Assembly: GCA_905221615.1 (NCBI GenBank)
Contig: CAJNDT010000003.1
Location: 1,323,967 to 1,387,966 of the forward strand
Source of the DNA: Symbiodinium sp. CCMP2592
Taxonomy: Eukaryota > Sar > Dinophyceae > Suessiales > Symbiodiniaceae
Length of the DNA: 64,000 nucleotides
Direction of reading: 5' to 3'
Shown: one piece after another, positions 48,171 through 58,514 of the stretch
Numbering within the stretch: the first letter of the stretch is position 1
How the letters are laid out: every line of letters starts with the position of its first letter
Position numbers and translations under genes: made by a program
The notes under the pieces: model-generated
Told to the model about the DNA's origin: nothing
Seen by the model: only the letters and a program-made list of their open reading frames with translations
The model's database searches: none

Positions 48171-48223
48171 GTCTCCGTCCATGGTCTTCTCAGCCATCGA
48201 CTTCAACAGCAAGCGCCTGGGCT
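48171..48223 (+). CDS. Coding-like exon, possibly of the transferase gene
   Basis: After CCCCGAG a + frame reads SPSMVFSAIDFNSKRLG to a GT donor (GGGCT|GTCATA). In GT77-type enzymes the DxD segment is followed by a strand of this kind ((A/S)D(I/M)V(F/V)S..D). Assignment to the same gene as 45731-45804 is inference. Confidence 0.4.
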
Positions 48224-48672
48224 GTCATATGGTTCAGGGTTGTGGTTTTCGGTGCTGGGCATGGGATAGGGCTCAGAGTTTAGGGTTTCAAGTTTCGGGT
48301 TTGAGATTTGCGGTTTCGGGTTTGGAGATCAAACATGCCGCGCGCCTTCAGGAATGATCTTTCATGCTAAACCCCTAAACCCAAATCCCCTTACTCTCAA
48401 CCCTCAACCAGCAAGGCCCCATAAGCCCTAAAAGCAAATCCTTAGATCTCTCGATCGTGTCCTGGATTCTGGTTTCTTTGCCATAGTTGGGTATCATTTT
48501 ATATTTTTATGGATACTTAAACTGTATATTTTTAAGCCTATCCCAGCAATGAACTAGGTTTGGTGTTCAAGTCACCATAAGACTGAAACCCTACACGGGC
48601 TCGACGCATCGAGGTGGTGTTGCGGCAGGCTCGAGCTTTTACATGGAGCTTCCAAACCCCTCAAGCTCTACC

Positions 48673-48846
48673 CCATAGGCCCCATAGTAGTTCCTTTTTG
48701 GGATTACCTTATAGGACTCTAAATATGACCCATAGTAGTTCCTTTATGGGAGTTACCTCATAGGATTCTAAATAATATGAGCCCCGAAACTGGAACTACT
48801 ATGGGGCCTATAAGGTAATCCCAAAAAGGAACTACTATGGGGCCTC
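48673..48846. mobile_element. Long compound palindrome
   Basis: CCCCATAGTAGTTCCTTTTT ... AAAAAGGAACTACTATGGGG, with an inner copy of CATAGTAGTTCCTTTATGGG. About 170 bases fold on themselves almost completely; a second copy is nested in the left arm. Not seen elsewhere in the window. Confidence 0.85.
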
Positions 48847-48859
48847 TAGGTACACCCCG

Positions 48860-49470
48860 TGGTCCCTTGCAGTTCTCATCCCTCTCAGTGGAATGTTTTC
48901 CAGGAACTGCGCCATGAACGCCTACTTCCTGATCCGGCCGCCGGGGAACTTGGGCCGGAGCCGCCGTTGAGGGTTCGAACAGCTGGAGCTCTGGGAGTGG
49001 GGTGTAGGGAGAGAGCGTGAGGTTTAGGGCGGTGTAGGGCTTGGGGTTTGGCGGCAGAGTTTGAGGTGTTGGGCTTCGAGTTCCGGGTGTCGGGCCAGAA
49101 AGTGGGAGTTCAATTTGAGGTAAAGACCCCGCAGATGCGAAGTCCCCAAACCCAAGACACTTGGACTGCACAATTGTTCTTGGTTTTTGAGCGTTTTCGG
49201 TGTGTTCGGAGGCTTCAAGGGCTTTGGCTTCCTGCCCTGAGCCGCCAGGGAAGAAGGGAGGGCCATGTCCATAGCGAGAGCGAGACGGAGCGACAGAGCG
49301 AGAATCAGACAGATCGATCTTTCGTGAGTAACTGGATAGAACATGTAGCAGAGCATATGAGTCAGCGAAACTGCAGTTGCACCAGGAGAAACCCTGGCTT
49401 TATTACGCCAGCTCCAGCGTTTCGGAAGCTAGCCAATGCCTTATCCCTAAGCCCTCACCCCCGCCCTTAA
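48860..49470. other. Region with open frames on both strands, unresolved
   Basis: Frames of 110-140 codons are open on + (49048-49470) and minus (48758-49356). The + strand piece at 48901-48970, after TTTTCCAG, reads ELRHERLLPDPAAGELGPEP or NCAMNAYFLIRPPGNLGRSR. None stands out enough to call a gene. Confidence 0.35.
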
Positions 49471-49599
49471 CCCCCAAACCTCTTATGGAATCCGCATGAA
49501 TTAAACATAAGGCCTTGCTTCTCGAATCACGCAGAACCAATAAACCCCAAAAGCGCTCAGCGCCAGTTTCGAGCTAGAACCTCTACTCGACACAATCCT

Positions 49600-50040
49600 G
49601 CGCCGTAAACCCCCCAAGCCCGAAGCATCAAGACCAGTAACCCTTAAATCCCAGACCCTCAACCCCTAAATCCCTAATCCCTGAACCAAACAAACACTAA
49701 GCAACACACTCGAAACCCTTAAACCCCAAACCCTTAAAGCCTGAGCCCGAAACCCTAAACCTAACCCACGAACTCCAAAACTCTGAACCCTGAGCCCTAA
49801 ACCCTGAATCCCAGCCCACTAACCCTTAAACCCTAAACCCTAAACCCTAAAGCCCCAAACCGCGAAGCCCAAACCCTGACACCCTAAAACTCTAAATCCT
49901 GAGCCCTAAGCCGCAAGCCACTAACCCTTAAACCCTAAACCCTGAACCACTACAGCCCTAAAGCCTGAAACCTCAACCCTAAAACCCTACTCTGAACCCA
50001 AAATATGCTAAACCCGATACTCCTAGACCCCCTACACCCC
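49600..50040 (-). repeat. Degenerate CCCTAAA array
   Basis: About 45 CCCTAAA-like units with many CCCGAAACCC, CCCTGAACC and CCTAAAGCC variants. Confidence 0.85.
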
Positions 50041-50044
50041 TCTT

Positions 50045-50160
50045 TGTGGAAGCCCAAAAGTTGGAAACCCAATAGCCTCAATCCTTAAGAGTCATGTATA
50101 TAGGGAATTCCAGCACTATTTGGCCTTAATCGGGTTTCCAACTTTGTGGGGTTTACCGTA
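50045..50160. mobile_element. MITE-like element, family C
   Basis: GTGGAAGCCCAAAAGTTGGA / TCCAACTTTGTGGGGTTTAC ends. Abuts a family J element on its right. Confidence 0.85.
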
Positions 50161-50161
50161 A

Positions 50162-50270
50162 TGTAGGAACCTGATTAAGAAACCCTGGGCCTCTAACCCC
50201 AAAATAGTAGGATTGATCTAAGGAACCCCAAGAAAGGCCCAAGGTTTCTTAACCAGGTTCCTACACTATT
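50162..50270. mobile_element. MITE-like element, family J
   Basis: GTAGGAACCTGATTAAGAAA / TTTCTTAACCAGGTTCCTAC perfect 20-base inverted ends. Confidence 0.95.
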
Positions 50271-50379
50271 ATACTACCCTTATAATAGATACCTTACAGT
50301 CACCCTTACAGACTCCTAAACCCTAAACCCTAACAAAGGCCCAAGGTTACCTCAAACCCTTGGGCGGCCTTTGGAACCC

Positions 50380-50453
50380 GGCAAGCCGAGGTCGCGGGGA
50401 CCTGCCGTCGCCTGGGTGCTGTCGCTGCTCGCCGGAAGCCCCGGGTGCGGGTA
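50380..50453 (+). CDS. Coding-like exon, unknown
   Basis: A GC-rich + frame reads PRSRGPAVAWVLSLLAGSPG to TAG near 50453, followed by TTTAGGG repeats (50458-50560). The frame is not unique. Confidence 0.3.
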
Positions 50454-50939
50454 GCTTAGGGGTTTAGGGTCTGCGTTTAGGGTTAGGGTTTAGGGTTTAG
50501 GGTGGGGTTTGGGGTTTAGGGTAGGGTTTTGGGTGTGGGTAGGGTTTGGCGCCGATTTAACTACCGCAACTAATTTGGGGTATGGTGTAGTATATCCCAA
50601 AACCGCTTTTGGGGGGTTTATTATAGTATAGTCTGATGGGGATGATGGCGGCATACGATTTCTAATTATTATCTATTCACAGCCATTTGAATTTGGTATT
50701 TCATGAGGAGAGTTGGGCTTCGGTAATTGTGTAATTGTCTTTTTTCAGGGGGTGGCTGAGGGTGTTTCCCTTACAAGTACGGCTTGGGGTCTAGAGTCTA
50801 GGGTGCTTCTTTGGGGATCCCTACTGCGTTTCAGCAGGTTGCTGTGTTCTGGCTCCCTTTCCCAAGCCTCTTAGAGGTTGGCTGTAGCTAGCTAGCAGTA
50901 CCGACCACCAGTAAAATGACGACCCGCGTGTTTTTTTAC

Positions 50940-51590
50940 TGTCATCCTCATCCTCTCGGCACGACGGTCACCAGCACCGGCGTCACCAAGGGTCCCCTTT
51001 TGGATGCCGCACTGGAACCATCATGCTGCTGCAGGGACGGGGTGGCAGCACTGCGCCGCCTGTTTCCCAAGAGGTCTGAAGAATCCGAGAGCTTGGACCT
51101 AAGCTGCTCGGCGGGCCCGCACCCAGGCGCTGTCGGATGTCGAGCACTCTGCGAGTGCTGAAATTCAGCTTGGCCGCAGCAGGAAGTCGTCCCTGAAGGT
51201 TTTGCAGCAACATGCGAGAGGATCCTGAGTGCCGCATTGCGATGTCAACTGGTAGCTACTGCTGCATCAAACGATAGGATGAAACATATGAGGTAGGCCG
51301 GCTAAAGCCGCAATGACGCTTCGTGTATTAACAATATGTTCAAGACACTCTGGGACAACGCAGCGACAGTACTCTTTCCAAATTTCTGGTGAAGGATGGA
51401 AAATACTGGCATTCGAACTGCATGACAGGGTACATACTGTGTGAATCTGCATTGGCAAGACATGCCACATTCTGGCAAAGAAGCTGTTAGCATGATGTTC
51501 GAAAGAAGTATGCGCGTATCATCAAGTGTATTGTCACAGTCAGAGAGCAACCTAGGACCTCCTTCAACTCCATCACACGGCATTGGTCGG
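50940..51590 (-). CDS. Coding-like region, probably minus strand
   Basis: A long stretch without telomere-type repeats. On the minus strand, 51240 down to about 50950 reads AEQLRSKLSDSSDLLGNRRR, then SAATPSLQQHDGSSAASKRG and PLVTPVLVTVVPRG. Upstream minus frames (51583-51302, 51470-51267) read CDNTLDDTRILLSNIMLTAS and PEIWKEYCRCVVPECLEHIV. They are in different frames, so introns or decay must separate them. The + frame at 50916-51161 is weaker. Product unknown. Confidence 0.35.
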
Positions 51591-52316
51591 CTCTAGCATG
51601 CCTGAATCCTAAACCCTAAACCCTAAGCACTAAACCGTAACCCTCAGGACTGAACCGCAAGCCGCAAAATTTCATTAAATGCATGAAGCTCTAAAAGTCC
51701 TGAATCCCCAACGCCCCATAAACCCCTAAACCCTTAAACGCCTAAACCCTGAAACCCTGTGCCTTGAACCCCCTAACCCCCCCCCCCCCCAAAAAAAAAA
51801 AAGGAACCGCAAAGCCCAGCCCGTGAACCTTAGCCAGGTCTCCTGACAAAGTCTATGTTAGGGTTCGGGTTTTGGGCCAAGAGGGCCCGGGTTGGTCCAT
51901 GATTTACGGTCTAAGGTTAAGAAGGTCTGGGGTCTAGGGTTTAGGGTTACGGGGGATGCCCTGTGATTCGTTGCAGTGTCTTTCTTACGACAAGCGCTCT
52001 CCCGGGCCCGGTTGTGAGAGGTTTAGGGTTTTAGGGGATTTTGGGGTTTAGCTTCGGGCGTTTAGGGGTTCGCAGCATAAGGGTTCATGGGGTTAGGGGG
52101 TAAGTGTGCAGGGTTGTTTAGGGCAGCATGCATACCTAAAGTGATGGCAAGGACTGGATCTACAGTCGGCCGTTCGTTCACGCTGCAGCCTTACACTTGA
52201 TGCTTGAGGTCTTTGGGATTAGAACAACCCCTGAACTGAACCCCTACACCCTAAACCTGGCACCTTAAAATCTTCAATCTTAAACTCCTAAACTCCTAGA
52301 TCGTTAAGCCCTCAAT

Positions 52317-52379
52317 TTGAACTTCTTGCCCTAGTTCGAGTGTTTGAGAAACAATCGAACTAGGGCAAGAAGTTCAAGC
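52317..52379. repeat. Near-perfect hairpin
   Basis: TTGAACTTCTTGCCCTAGTT / AACTAGGGCAAGAAGTTCAA, 20-base arms or longer around a 14-base loop. Much shorter than the MITE-like elements. Confidence 0.9.
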
Positions 52380-52413
52380 CCATGATGTTTGGTAAGTTCG
52401 GAGTGCAGGCGCC

Positions 52414-52704
52414 GTGTGCTATAGAGGCCCGAGTAACTGGAAATACTTTTCTCTCTCTGCCTTTCTATGTGAACGCATGACATTTGTTAATGAGCCCCAC
52501 ATCCTACTCCCATTGCGAAGGCCACTCAGTTCGCAACAGATATCTACTAACTTCCATCATTGCCCCGGTGTGCTTGTTCTACCGAAACAGGCCGACGACA
52601 TCTTCTGCTGGTCCAGTATGAGCCGTAGGAATCTGTCGTGTAGCCTTTTGCGGAGTAGCACTTGCCAGGGACGGGCTGTGGATGGTCGAAAGTCTAGAGT
52701 TTAG
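52414..52704 (+). CDS. Coding-like region, unknown
   Basis: A + frame of 96 codons reads SNWKYFSLSAFLCERMTFVN, then GVLVLPKQADDIFCWSSMSR and NLSCSLLRSSTCQGRAVDG. It starts 35 bases after a strong hairpin and ends in TTTAGGG-type repeats. Not recognised. Confidence 0.35.
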   Translation: MCYRGPSNWKYFSLSAFLCERMTFVNEPHILLPLRRPLSSQQISTNFHHCPGVLVLPKQADDIFCWSSMSRRNLSCSLLRSSTCQGRAVDGRKSRV

Positions 52705-53139
52705 GGTTTGGGATAGGGTCGGGCATGATCCGTTCGGGCTTGGGGTTTATTGGGTGATACGACGCCCTTCCTGCCAAGGCTTGGGGGAATTGCTCAGGCT
52801 TTTGGGTGTTCAAGGTTCAGGGTTGAGGGTTTGTGGTCGAGTTTCATTGGGTGGGTGCAGGATCCAGGGTTTAGAGTTTGAAGTCTAATGTAGGGGTGTA
52901 GATATTTCGAGCCAGCCTTCCTTAGGGTGTACTAATATCACCAAGGGTACAATGCTCAAACCAAGCCCGCCCAATATTCAAGCGTCAATTTAAGCCCTAA
53001 ACATTTTCTACTACACGATGAATTACTATAGAACCCTTCAACAGTTTTTGACAGCACGCTTACGCAACTCTTACACAACTCCACTAGGGTTTGGGGTTGA
53101 GAATGCCTAAGCCTCCAAACCCTAAACCCCAAACCCCCA

Positions 53140-53735
53140 AGCCCCAAACCCCTATAGAACCCCTAAACCCTAAACCCCAAACTCCAAACCCTAAACCCTA
53201 AACCCCCAAACCCCCAAACCCCAATCCCTAAAACCGAAACCCCAAACCCTCAACCCCAAACCCTAAACCCTAAACCCCAAACCCCAAACCCTAAGCCCCA
53301 TTTCCTAAACCTTAAACCCTAAACCCCCAAACCCCACTCCCGAAAACCGAAACCCCAAACCCTAAACCCCAATCCCTAAACCCCAGACCCCCAAACCCCA
53401 AACCCTAAACCCCAATCCCTAAACCAAAGCTTCCAAACCCCAAACCTCAAACCCTAAACCCCCCAAACCCCCAAACCCCAATCCCTAAACCCCAATCCCT
53501 AAACCAGCCTAAACCCTAAACCCCAAGCCCTAAACCCCAAACCCTAAATCCTACCCTCAACCCTAAACCCCAAACCCGAGAACCCTAAACCCCAAATCCC
53601 CAAACCGTAAACCCCAATCCCTAAACCCCAAATCCCCAAACCGTAAACCCTAGATCCTACCCTTAACCCAAACCCGAAACTGTAAACCCCAAACCCTAAG
53701 ACGCTAAGCCCTAAACCCCAAGCCTTAATCCATAA
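53140..53735 (-). repeat. Largest telomere-like array (CCCTAAA/CCCCAAA/CCCCAATC)
   Basis: About 600 bases, roughly 80 units, nearly all on the CCCTAAA strand, with mixed CCCTAAA, CCCCAAA and CCCCAATCCCTAAAC. A longer period with CCCCAATCCCTAAACCCCA suggests segmental duplication inside the array. Confidence 0.9.
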
Positions 53736-53839
53736 ACCAAGCACCGAGGATCAACTGGCCTTCAGCCTCTTCCTAGGTAGCTGCCCACTCGTCGATGATG
53801 CCGGCGGCTCAGCTCGGGAGGGGTGTAGGGTGTAGGGTT

Positions 53840-53946
53840 TAGGGAGTATAGGGAGTGGAAGAATGGTAGGAGTTTAGGGTTTAGGGTTTAGGGTTTAGTA
53901 GTTATACTTGTACCCCATTCCTGCATTCCCTACTAACCAAAGATAA
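53840..53946. mobile_element. Family I element with telomeric repeats in its centre
   Basis: GTGGAAGAATGGTAG (left half) and GTAGTTATACTTGTACCCCA ... CCCTACTAACCAAAGATAAG (right half) are family I. The usual centre TAATAG is replaced by about 26 bases of perfect TTTAGGG repeat (53872-53897). Confidence 0.8.
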
Positions 53947-54724
53947 GTTTGGTGGTTGAGGGTTAGTTAACGGTTCAGGGTTTTGTTTTGAGGTTTAGGG
54001 TTTAGGGATTTCGGTTTAGGGTCTAGGGTTAGCTTAAGGTTTCCGGCTTAGGATGGTTTAGGGTCATAAATACTCGAACGCAAAGAAACATCCCTGAAAA
54101 CCCTCTTGTTTAGGCAGCATGTTATGATGTCCTTATATATACTCTTAGATGGGAGGTTTATTGTAACACTATTCCTATGGGCTACTTAGAAAAAACTCAG
54201 CTAAACATGCCCCTCAGAATCGATTCCAAGTACTAAGGCCTCCAGGCGGCCTCTTCACCATATCGGAGAGTCAGCCCTCCTGCAACTTACAAGGTTGCTA
54301 TAAGGGTTACTATATAAACTATAAGGGTTACTACAAGGGTTGCTAGATTACTATTACTATAAGCGTTACCAACAAGGTATATTACTATAAGGACTGCTGT
54401 AGTGCCATCGCTCTATCCCATGGCTTCGAGGACTTGTCCAAGGATAAGTCCGGGCCCCCAGGCAACCCGGAAGCTCCACGGCACCGTAAATGTGGAGTAT
54501 ACTCTACTGTAAATCAATATGAGAGATACTGCCGCATTTCAACTTGTATATTACTGAGCTACGGGGGGTTCTGAATTTCTGAATCTTTGAAGTCTCTAGG
54601 AACCCCTGACTTCCCGGCAAAGGAACGTGTCAAACCTTGATACCCCAGACTAGGATGAAGGTTTCACTTGTCCTAAACCCGAAACCCTAAGTCGTCTTTA
54701 AATCCCATACCGCAGCCCCAAACC

Positions 54725-54834
54725 TACGGTTGATGGTATAAATGCTGCCTTACTTTACGGGGGCTGAACTATGGGAATCATGGTATATTCCTTATAATTA
54801 TGGGTAATGCAGGATGTATATATCATCAACAGTA
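54725..54834. mobile_element. MITE-like element, family A
   Basis: TACGGTTGATGGTATAAATG / ATATATCATCAACAGTA ends with TA edges. The right end plus G gives a CAGTAG acceptor immediately before the next coding-like exon, as at 16844. Confidence 0.85.
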
Positions 54835-54835
54835 G

Positions 54836-54930
54836 TTAGTCCTCCGCTGCTGCCAAGGAGCCCCTTCCTGCTGTTCCGGCGTGGGCACCGTCAGGGCCAC
54901 AGCCCGGGCTTCTGTGTTTCTTCTAGGAGC
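54836..54930 (+). CDS. Coding-like exon directly after a family A element
   Basis: One + frame reads AAAKEPLPAVPAWAPSGPQP and then GLLCFF to TAG. The phase beginning at the CAGTAG acceptor instead reads SPPLLPRSPFLLFRRGHRQG. Frame uncertain; Pro-rich either way. Confidence 0.4.
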
Positions 54931-54969
54931 TTCTTTGGGGGCTTTAAGTGGCCGTCAAGGCAAGTCAGC

Positions 54970-55055
54970 TCGCATGTACTATTTTGGGGGCTCCTTGTTC
55001 TACTGATAGTATAGTACGCCCCAAATCCCAGCTCACAATTATTGAGTCCCTTATA
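54970..55055. mobile_element. MITE-like element, family F (left end diverged)
   Basis: TGTACTATTTTGGGGGCTCC, then TAGTATAGTACGCCCCAAAT and CAATTATTGAGTCCCTTATA. Confidence 0.65.
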
Positions 55056-55156
55056 GTAGCACGTGGACGACAGGTCAGATGCTTTTCGTCGGTGCCAGCA
55101 ATGCACATGGGTCGGGCCCAGTTGCATCCGAACATACTTGGGCCTCTCGGAGAGCA

Positions 55157-55260
55157 ATTCCTTAAGGACGAAATGAACCCTAAAAGGGTTTAAGGTTCAT
55201 ATACCATATAGGGGTTCATAGTATATGGGTAGAGGGCCCCTGCGTTAAAGGGTCAATTGG
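55157..55260. mobile_element. MITE-like element, family P
   Basis: CCTTAAGGACGAAATGAACC at the left; TATACCATATAGGGGTTCAT centre. Other copies at 36905 and 61745. Confidence 0.7.
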
Positions 55261-55295
55261 TTCGGGTTCTCGTCCAAAACGGATTGCTTCCTCAG

Positions 55296-55391
55296 ACGAA
55301 AGTCCGGCACATGAACATCTTCTACGCAGACTTCTCCCCCAGAGTGGCAGACGCTACCGTCATCAGACCACGGGACGCGCAAGCATGCGAG
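55296..55391 (+). CDS. Coding-like exon, unknown
   Basis: It follows a pyrimidine-rich acceptor (GATTGCTTCCTCAG) and ends at a canonical donor (TGCGAG|GTCAGG). 32 codons, phase 0 at both ends: TKVRHMNIFYADFSPRVADA and then TVIRPRDAQACE. Both splice signals and the composition are good. Confidence 0.6.
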
Positions 55392-55954
55392 GTCAGGGGA
55401 TGCTAAGGGTTTCACCAGCCGTGACATATCCAAGCTGCTCAAGCCTCTAATCTAACCCCCCTATGGCCTCAACCGGCCTACCTCGAAAGTCTCCAGCCGA
55501 AACCAAGATTCTGAACCAGCAAGAATGAGCCCGTATGCAGAAAGCGAAACGTCACCGCAAGAATTGGGATCAACGGTTTTGGATAAACGTCAGAAATACC
55601 AAATTAGGGGCCTTGGGTTTAGGGTTTAAGCCCCTAGACCCTTGGAAAGCCTTTGAACCCTCAAACCCCAGACCCCTAAACTCCGCCGCTGCACTCTCCA
55701 ACAGAGCAAAAAAAATCATACCGCCCCTAAACCCTAAACCCTAAACCCTAAACCGTGGTTACCCTTACAGGAGCCTCAATCTTCCATCACCCTCTAACGA
55801 ACCCGCGAAGGAGCCATTAAAGGAGTCATGATTCAAATCCTTAAGCCACCCTTGCAGAACCCTTAAAGGAGCTCTGTAGAACCCTTAAAGGAACCCTTCA
55901 GGAACCCGTAATAGAAGCCCTAGAGGAGCCCTGAAAGAAGGAATTATGCCGGAG

Positions 55955-56015
55955 GCTCGACCCCAACATCTTTGCGAATGCGGCGCGCTTCGAGGGGCTT
56001 GGTTTCTCCGCCGAG
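55955..56015 (+). CDS. Coding-like exon, unknown
   Basis: After GCCGGAG reads LDPNIFANAARFEGLGFSAE to an inferred GC donor (CCGAG|GCGAAT). TTTGGGG/TTTAGGG-type sequence starts about 10 bases after the donor. Probably the same gene as 55296-55391. Confidence 0.5.
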
Positions 56016-56718
56016 GCGAATTGGGGTTTGGGCTTGTTTAGGGTTGAGGGCTAAGGATTGAGGTTTGAGGGAGGGGGTTTTGTGTGAACTCGGATTCATG
56101 CGACGGTTTGTGAAAAAGGGTTGCCAGGAATGCTTGTGTGTGTGTTTGTTGTTGCAGAATGAATATACTAGTTTTTTTCAAGTACCACGCCATGAGCTTT
56201 TATATGGGCTTTCGGTTTGAACAGGGGTTCTGAACTTCCGAGAGGGCTCTGTAGAGGTTTGGGTTTGGGGATTTCTGGTTTTTCTTAATTTGGAGTTCAC
56301 TTCTGGGGGTTTGGGGTTCGAAATTTGTGTTTTCTTGTCATGTTATCAGGTAAACCCCGAACCCTGAAGGGCTTCGAGCCCTTCGCACCACAACCCTGCA
56401 GACTCTAAACTCCTCAGCTCGTCAGGTCTAAAGACCTGTGCCCTAAACCCTGACTTGGCGGTTTTTTGCGTCCTTGGAGCCTTGGATTGCGCAGTTTTGA
56501 GGAGGCCCAGGTGTTCCTGCCACCTTAAGGCTGCTTTGAGATTTCTACAAAGGGTTCGCGAGTGATTGGCAACAGTATCCCCCACATCCAAAGCCCTAAA
56601 CCACTAAACCCCTAAGTCCCTAAGCCGTAGACCATGTACTGCTGCGGGTTTCAACAGACTCACGCTTCTTCTTTACCAAGCATGTGTTTATTTACATGCA
56701 CAAATGCACAAAACAAGG

Positions 56719-56800
56719 AATGTATGCATGCATGCATGCATGCACGGACGTACGAACCTATGTATGTATGCATGCATGTATGTATTTATCTGTATATTGC
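56719..56800. repeat. ATGC/TATG tetranucleotide tract
   Basis: (ATGC)n from 56722, then TATGTATGCATGCATGTATG-type sequence. Confidence 0.9.
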
Positions 56801-57159
56801 CTAGTTCATTGCACTCTATGTTCCCCCAAGCCCTTTGCTTAGTAGTTGAAGCCCATATCCTGATTGTTCAGGGTTTCAAGGGATCCTACATAGCAAAACT
56901 CCATATCCCAGGCCTAAACTGACCCCCATCTCCTGAAACATGAACAGCAGACATCCGTCGCCTTACGTGAACTCGGCCCTAGTGTTTTGAATCCGGAACC
57001 TTACGGTTCAAGTGTGTAGGGCTTAGGTTGAACAACTAACCATTGATATTGGAGTTTCTAAGGAGCCAGGGATGATAAGGAGCTGAGAACCCCAAAACCA
57101 CTGGCTAGACAAGACGGGCATCTTGGAAACCCAGCTCCTAATCATATCGCAGCCCGCAG

Positions 57160-57210
57160 GTGGAAGATTTAGCCTTCTTCCACTTCTTTGACGGTTGGGC
57201 GCCTACTACA
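57160..57210 (+). CDS. Coding-like exon upstream of introner 3
   Basis: After CCCGCAG reads VEDLAFFHFFDGWAPTT, 17 codons, phase 0, to a GT donor (ACTACA|GTGCTTGG). Removing 57211-57356 continues the frame. Confidence 0.55.
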
Positions 57211-57356
57211 GTGCTTGGAGGATCATGGGACTTAGTAAGTATGGTTGTAAGCACCTTAGTTGGGGTTATAAGTAATTATAAGTATAGTTACCTTAATTAT
57301 AGCCCTAGTTACTAATTAAGTCCCATGATCCTCTAAGTGGTCTCAGGCATGATTAG
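57211..57356 (+). mobile_element. Introner-like intron made of a family D element
   Basis: GT-AG, 146 nt. The family D element (GCTTGGAGGATCATGGGACT ... AGTCCCATGATCCTCTAAGT, 57212-57339) starts with the donor bases themselves; the acceptor (GATTAG) is 17 bases after the element. Another AG lies closer (CTCAG, 57345), but using it gives an immediate stop. Confidence 0.55.
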
Positions 57357-57428
57357 TATCGCGTTTTGGCGCCACCACTACATGTGTGCAAAAAACCCAA
57401 AACCCCAAATCCTTTGGTTGACCCTTAA
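57357..57428 (+). CDS. Coding-like exon downstream of introner 3
   Basis: It reads YRVLAPPLHVCKKPKTPNPL and then VDP to TAA 57426-57428. The last part overlaps CCCAAAACCCC repeat-like sequence, so the real end may be earlier. Confidence 0.4.
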   Translation, partial: YRVLAPPLHVCKKPKTPNPLVDP

Positions 57429-57775
57429 AGGACCCCCTTAAAGGAGCCCATTGAAGGAGCTCTTGAAGGAGCCGACAGGTGAGGGGGCAAAGGAAGCTTA
57501 GATGTTCAGAAGCAAGAGGACGCAAGATTCGGTTTGAGGATTCGAGACGGAGTTCCTAACTAGGGTTTAGGGTTTAAGAGCTAATCTGGGTTCAAGGTCT
57601 GGGATAGAAGGTACGGGGTTTAGGGTAGGAGGAGGCTTCGAATTTGGGCTTTAACTCTAGGAGGGGCCTTAACAACTAGAGTGCGGCATTGGGAAGGACT
57701 CCTCGGGTGCGCACTCTAAGCTTTAGGATAGTGGCGTTGGAAAGTAGTGAGGGGTGCTGACGCAATATTATAAAT

Positions 57776-57801
57776 AAAGATATATATATATATATATATG
57801 T
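57776..57801. repeat. (TA)n microsatellite
   Basis: About 11 TA dinucleotides. Confidence 0.9.
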
Positions 57802-57959
57802 ATATATGCTTATATAGTATATCTTACGGTATAACCTTAAAGGTTCAGGGTACTAGAACCATGCTCCGCTTGGCCTACCAGGCTCCTCCTCAGCCTGCTA
57901 GTGCGCAAGCAACAGAGTCCGCAGAGGTAAATGCATGCAAGCGAATACCCTAACCTTTA

Positions 57960-58036
57960 CGGTTTAGGGTTTAGGTTTCAGGGTTTAGGGTTTAGGGTTT
58001 AGGGTTTAGGGTCTAGGGTTTAGGGTTTAGGGTTTA
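57960..58036 (+). repeat. TTTAGGG array
   Basis: About 10 nearly perfect heptamers, facing a degenerate CCCTAAA tract (58042-58360) to form an inverted pair. Confidence 0.9.
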
Positions 58037-58406
58037 GGGCCCTAACCTTTACACCCTAAAGCCCTAAACCCTAAATCCCTAACCCGAAACCGTAAATCCT
58101 AAATCCTACATATCCTTATAAAGCCTTTTGACCTTGAAAACCTGAACCCTATAACCCTCAACCGTGCGTTCTTAAGCCCAGGAGTCTCTGCCGCAACTGA
58201 GGGCGAACTTAGCTTCAAACCCGCAGCCCTAAAGCCCTAAACCCTAAACCCTAAACTCGTAGACCCTAAACCCGAAGCCCTAAGCCCTGAATCCTAAACC
58301 TTCAAACGCTAAGCGCTAAACCCTAAACCTTCGAACCCTAAACCCTAAACCCCTGGAGCCCTACAGCTCTACATCCCACCGCAGGCCCTAAAACTCCCAA
58401 ACCCTT

Positions 58407-58514
58407 AATATAGGGGGCCTTAATAATGACCTATACTATTTCGGGGGTTCCTTAGTAGGATTGTAGTATCGTATACTCCGAAACCCGATTCTAATTATTA
58501 AGGCCCCTATATTA
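58407..58514. mobile_element. MITE-like element, family F (best preserved)
   Basis: AATATAGGGGGCCTTAATAA / TTATTAAGGCCCCTATATTA inverted ends; TATTTCGGGGGTTCC pairs with CTCCGAAACCC. Confidence 0.9.

Noticed and set aside
53544..53744. Minus-strand frame rich in GLGF/YGLGIWGLG
   Set aside because: Translation of the CCCTAAA/CCCCAAA array; the same GLGF-type peptide appears wherever the repeat is open.
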